Shown here piece by piece: positions 5,982-7,752 of a stretch of DNA of 7,752 nt. The notes under the pieces were generated by a model. It was not told the DNA's origin and did not search any database. It worked only from the letters and a program-made list of their open reading frames with translations. Positions within the stretch are counted from its first letter, which is position 1. Every line of letters begins with the position of its first letter. A program made the translations under genes and the position numbers. Source of the DNA: an uncultured Bacteroides sp. GTDB lineage: Bacteria; Bacteroidota; Bacteroidia; Bacteroidales; Bacteroidaceae. The DNA lies in contig CAJKXC010000087.1 of NCBI GenBank assembly GCA_905203765.1, positions 1 through 7,752 of the forward strand, in the 5' to 3' direction.

Positions 5982-7136
5982 ATGACCCAGAAAGAAAAGA
6001 ATCCGTTTATCCTCACCGGAGCTATTCCCGCCGAATACTTCTGTGACCGCCGGGAAGAGTCGAAACGTCTTACCCGCACCGTTACCCAAGGCGGTAACCT
6101 CTGCCTTATATCTCCCCGCCGCATGGGAAAATCCAAGTTAGTACGTTTCTGCTATGACAAGCCGGAAATGAAAGAGGCATACTACACTTTCTATATCGAC
6201 ATACTCCATACTTCCAGCCTGCGCGAATTCACATACGCTTTCGGGCAATGCGTATTCGAAACTCTACGCAGCCAAAGCCGGAACATGCTGACCATGCTGG
6301 CACAGGGATTGAAATCCGTACAAGCAAAGTTTGGTTTCGACCCCATAAGCTGCACTCCCACCTTCAGTCTGGAACTGGGAGACATCACCATGCCCGAATT
6401 CACGCTGAATGAAATCTTTCAATGCCTGGAACAGGCCGATAAGCCCTGCATCGTGACATTTGACGAGTTTCAACAGATAACCAAGTATCCCGAAAAGAAT
6501 GTGGAAGCCCTGCTCCGTTCCCACATTCAGCATCTCGGAAATGTACATTTCATCTTTGCCGGAAGCGAGCGGCATCTGGTATCGGAAATGTTCCAGTCAT
6601 CGGCACGACCTTTTTACAACAGCACCGACATGATGGAACTTCATCCCATCATCACCGAAGAATACATACCTTTCGTAACGAAATGGTTTGCTGCCTGCCA
6701 AAAGACAATCGGCAATGACTTAGTTCTACGCACCTATCGGCTCTTCGAAGGAAATACGTACTATATGCAGAAAGCCTTTCACGAAGCCTTCATCAACACG
6801 CCGAAGGGAAGCGAATGCACGGAATCTCTGATGTACAGCACCATACAAAGTATGCTTGAAGATGCCGCCGACGGCTACCGCCAACTATTATCCCGCATTC
6901 CCGAAAGACAAAAAGAAGTACTCTATGCCATAGCCGCCGAAGGACAGGCAAGCAAGATAATGAGCGCCGCCTTCATCAAAAGCCACTCACTGACTTCCGC
7001 GAGTGCCGTTCAGGCAGCCACACGGAAGCTATTGGAGACCGACTTGCTCACGGTTGAGAACGAGGTTTACTATGTGCCCGACATCTTATTACGAATCTAT
7101 TTAAGGAAGTTGCAAGGCATTGAAACACAATTATAA
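5982..7136 (+). CDS. P-loop ATPase, archaeal-ATPase/STAND-like, with C-terminal winged helix
   Basis: This is a predicted 384-residue nucleotide-binding protein resembling the PF01637-type ATPases common in archaea and Bacteroides; their cellular role is generally unknown. It starts with a conserved-looking NPFILTGAIPAEYFCDR. Walker A is SPRRMGKS (44-51), with serine in place of the first glycine; Walker B is CIVTFDEF (156-163, D161, E162); a sensor-like FIFAGS lies at 190-195 and R209 in SARPFYNS may act as a finger. The last part, about 300-375, looks like a winged helix (IPERQKEVLYAIAAEG, then SAVQAATRKLLETDLL, then EVYYVPDILLRIYL). No membrane segment or signal peptide is seen. An ATG at 5973 is also possible (387 residues), but it leaves only about 6 leader bases. 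It is monocistronic, with its own promoter and terminator. Family is fairly sure, function open. Confidence 0.85.
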   Translation: MTQKEKNPFILTGAIPAEYFCDRREESKRLTRTVTQGGNLCLISPRRMGKSKLVRFCYDKPEMKEAYYTFYIDILHTSSLREFTYAFGQCVFETLRSQSRNMLTMLAQGLKSVQAKFGFDPISCTPTFSLELGDITMPEFTLNEIFQCLEQADKPCIVTFDEFQQITKYPEKNVEALLRSHIQHLGNVHFIFAGSERHLVSEMFQSSARPFYNSTDMMELHPIITEEYIPFVTKWFAACQKTIGNDLVLRTYRLFEGNTYYMQKAFHEAFINTPKGSECTESLMYSTIQSMLEDAADGYRQLLSRIPERQKEVLYAIAAEGQASKIMSAAFIKSHSLTSASAVQAATRKLLETDLLTVENEVYYVPDILLRIYLRKLQGIETQL

Positions 7137-7154
7137 GTATCTGTCACACTACAA

Positions 7155-7197
7155 GGGGGATAAACTGCACCGAAGCAGTTTTCCCTCATTCTTTTTT
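7155..7197 (+). terminator. terminator of the ATPase gene
   Basis: The left arm GGGGGATAAACTGC (7155-7168) pairs with GCAGTTTTCCCTC (7175-7187), with a single bulged T at 7161 and one G-T wobble, around the loop ACCGAA. A T run follows (7192-7197). It lies 18 bases after the ATPase stop. Its T run overlaps the -33 box of the next gene. Confidence 0.85.
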
Positions 7198-7224
7198 GAT
7201 ATTAGTAAATAACCTGTATCTTTG
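7195..7224 (+). promoter_or_regulatory. predicted promoter of the reductase gene
   Basis: TTTG at 7195-7198 is followed after 18 bp by TATCTTTG (7217-7224), a full -7 match. The spacing is slightly short for the class. The leader to the ATG at 7281 is about 50 bases, AT-rich, with no obvious structure. Confidence 0.65.
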
Positions 7225-7280
7225 CAAACTGTAACAATCTGAAAGTAATTACGTAATTATACCAACAAAATTATTAGATA

Positions 7281-7752
7281 ATGAACAAAATCATTAGCAA
7301 AGAACACTTTTCTGAAAAGGTCTTTAAGTTAGTTATTGAAGCACCGCTGATTGCTAAATCGCGCAAGGCAGGACACTTTGTTATCGTACGTGTAGGTGAA
7401 AAAGGCGAACGCATGCCGCTTACCATAGCCGGTGCTGACCCGGTGAAAGGAACAATCACGCTGGTGGTACAGGAAGTCGGACTGTCCTCTACCCGCCTCT
7501 GCGAACTGAACGAAGGCGAATCCATTACGGATGTTGTAGGCCCGCTGGGACAAGCCACGCATATCGAGAACTTCGGTACGGTAGTCTGTGCCGGGGGTGG
7601 TGTAGGTGTAGCGCCGATGCTCCCCATCGTGCAAGCGCTGAAAGCAGCCGGCAACCGCGTAATCACCGTACTGGCAGGCCGTACCAAAGAACTGATTATC
7701 CTTGAAAAGGAGATGCGCGAAAGCTCCGACGAAGTCATTATCATGACCGACG
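7281..7752 (+). CDS. FAD/NAD(P)-binding reductase subunit, PyrK/NfnA-like, 5' part
   Basis: These are the first 157 residues of a ferredoxin-NADP-reductase-superfamily subunit, of the type annotated as sulfide dehydrogenase/dihydroorotate dehydrogenase electron-transfer subunit or NfnA. Such proteins pass electrons between NAD(P)H, FAD and a 2Fe-2S cluster, often with a glutamate-synthase-small-subunit-like partner encoded just downstream. Residues 1-95 are the FAD-binding barrel, with RMPLTI (44-49) contacting FAD and GPLG at 87-90. Residues 100 onward begin the NAD(P)-binding Rossmann fold, with VCAGGGVGVAPMLPI at 102-116. The C-terminal cysteines for the 2Fe-2S cluster would lie beyond the window, so PyrK and NfnA cannot be told apart here. 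The start is set by the ATG at 7281 and an A-rich leader typical of this phylum. Cytoplasmic. Confidence 0.9.
   Translation, partial: MNKIISKEHFSEKVFKLVIEAPLIAKSRKAGHFVIVRVGEKGERMPLTIAGADPVKGTITLVVQEVGLSSTRLCELNEGESITDVVGPLGQATHIENFGTVVCAGGGVGVAPMLPIVQALKAAGNRVITVLAGRTKELIILEKEMRESSDEVIIMTD

Overview
The window looks like a chromosomal segment of a Bacteroides-type organism (phylum Bacteroidota). The evidence is four promoters matching the Bacteroidota pattern (TTTG-like -33 box, 18-22 bp, TAnnTTTG -7 box), A-rich leaders without Shine-Dalgarno sequences, an outer-membrane TonB-type barrel, and the rpmA-serS order. The species cannot be named from this sequence alone.

Layout from left to right: the 3' end of rpmA (ribosomal protein L27) with a strong hairpin terminator; serS (seryl-tRNA synthetase) with its own promoter; a bidirectional terminator shared with a convergent three-gene operon on the minus strand. 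That operon, read from 5548 down to 1682, encodes an outer-membrane plug-and-barrel protein, a membrane histidine kinase of the LytS/PF06580 type, and a LytTR-type response regulator. The genes are separated by only 5 and 1 bases. Next is a 433-bp divergent intergenic region, then an orphan P-loop ATPase with a predicted C-terminal winged helix on the plus strand, its terminator, and the 5' part of a PyrK/NfnA-like FAD-NAD(P)-binding reductase subunit that runs off the right end.

The divergent region (5549-5981) is the unusual part. It holds, from left to right: the operon promoter; two or three 21-bp-phased boxes just upstream of it that resemble LytTR/AlgR half-sites, and so could be targets of the operon's own response regulator; one copy of a 28-bp imperfect direct repeat; a 22-bp-period array of six palindromes whose 7-bp half-sites recur about once per helical turn; the second copy of the 28-bp repeat; and 14-bp iterons overlapping the ATPase promoter. 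The array lies upstream of both promoters, so neither should transcribe it. It is more likely a DNA-level element (operator, architectural or mobile repeat) than an RNA.

Working model (inference): the kinase/regulator pair senses a membrane or envelope state and controls its own operon, including the barrel protein. The ATPase is a separate unit whose promoter is probably repressed or activated through the iterons, and the palindrome array may regulate or insulate one or both. The flanking genes (rpmA, serS, reductase) are housekeeping, so the barrel-kinase-regulator operon and the ATPase look like an accessory block between them.
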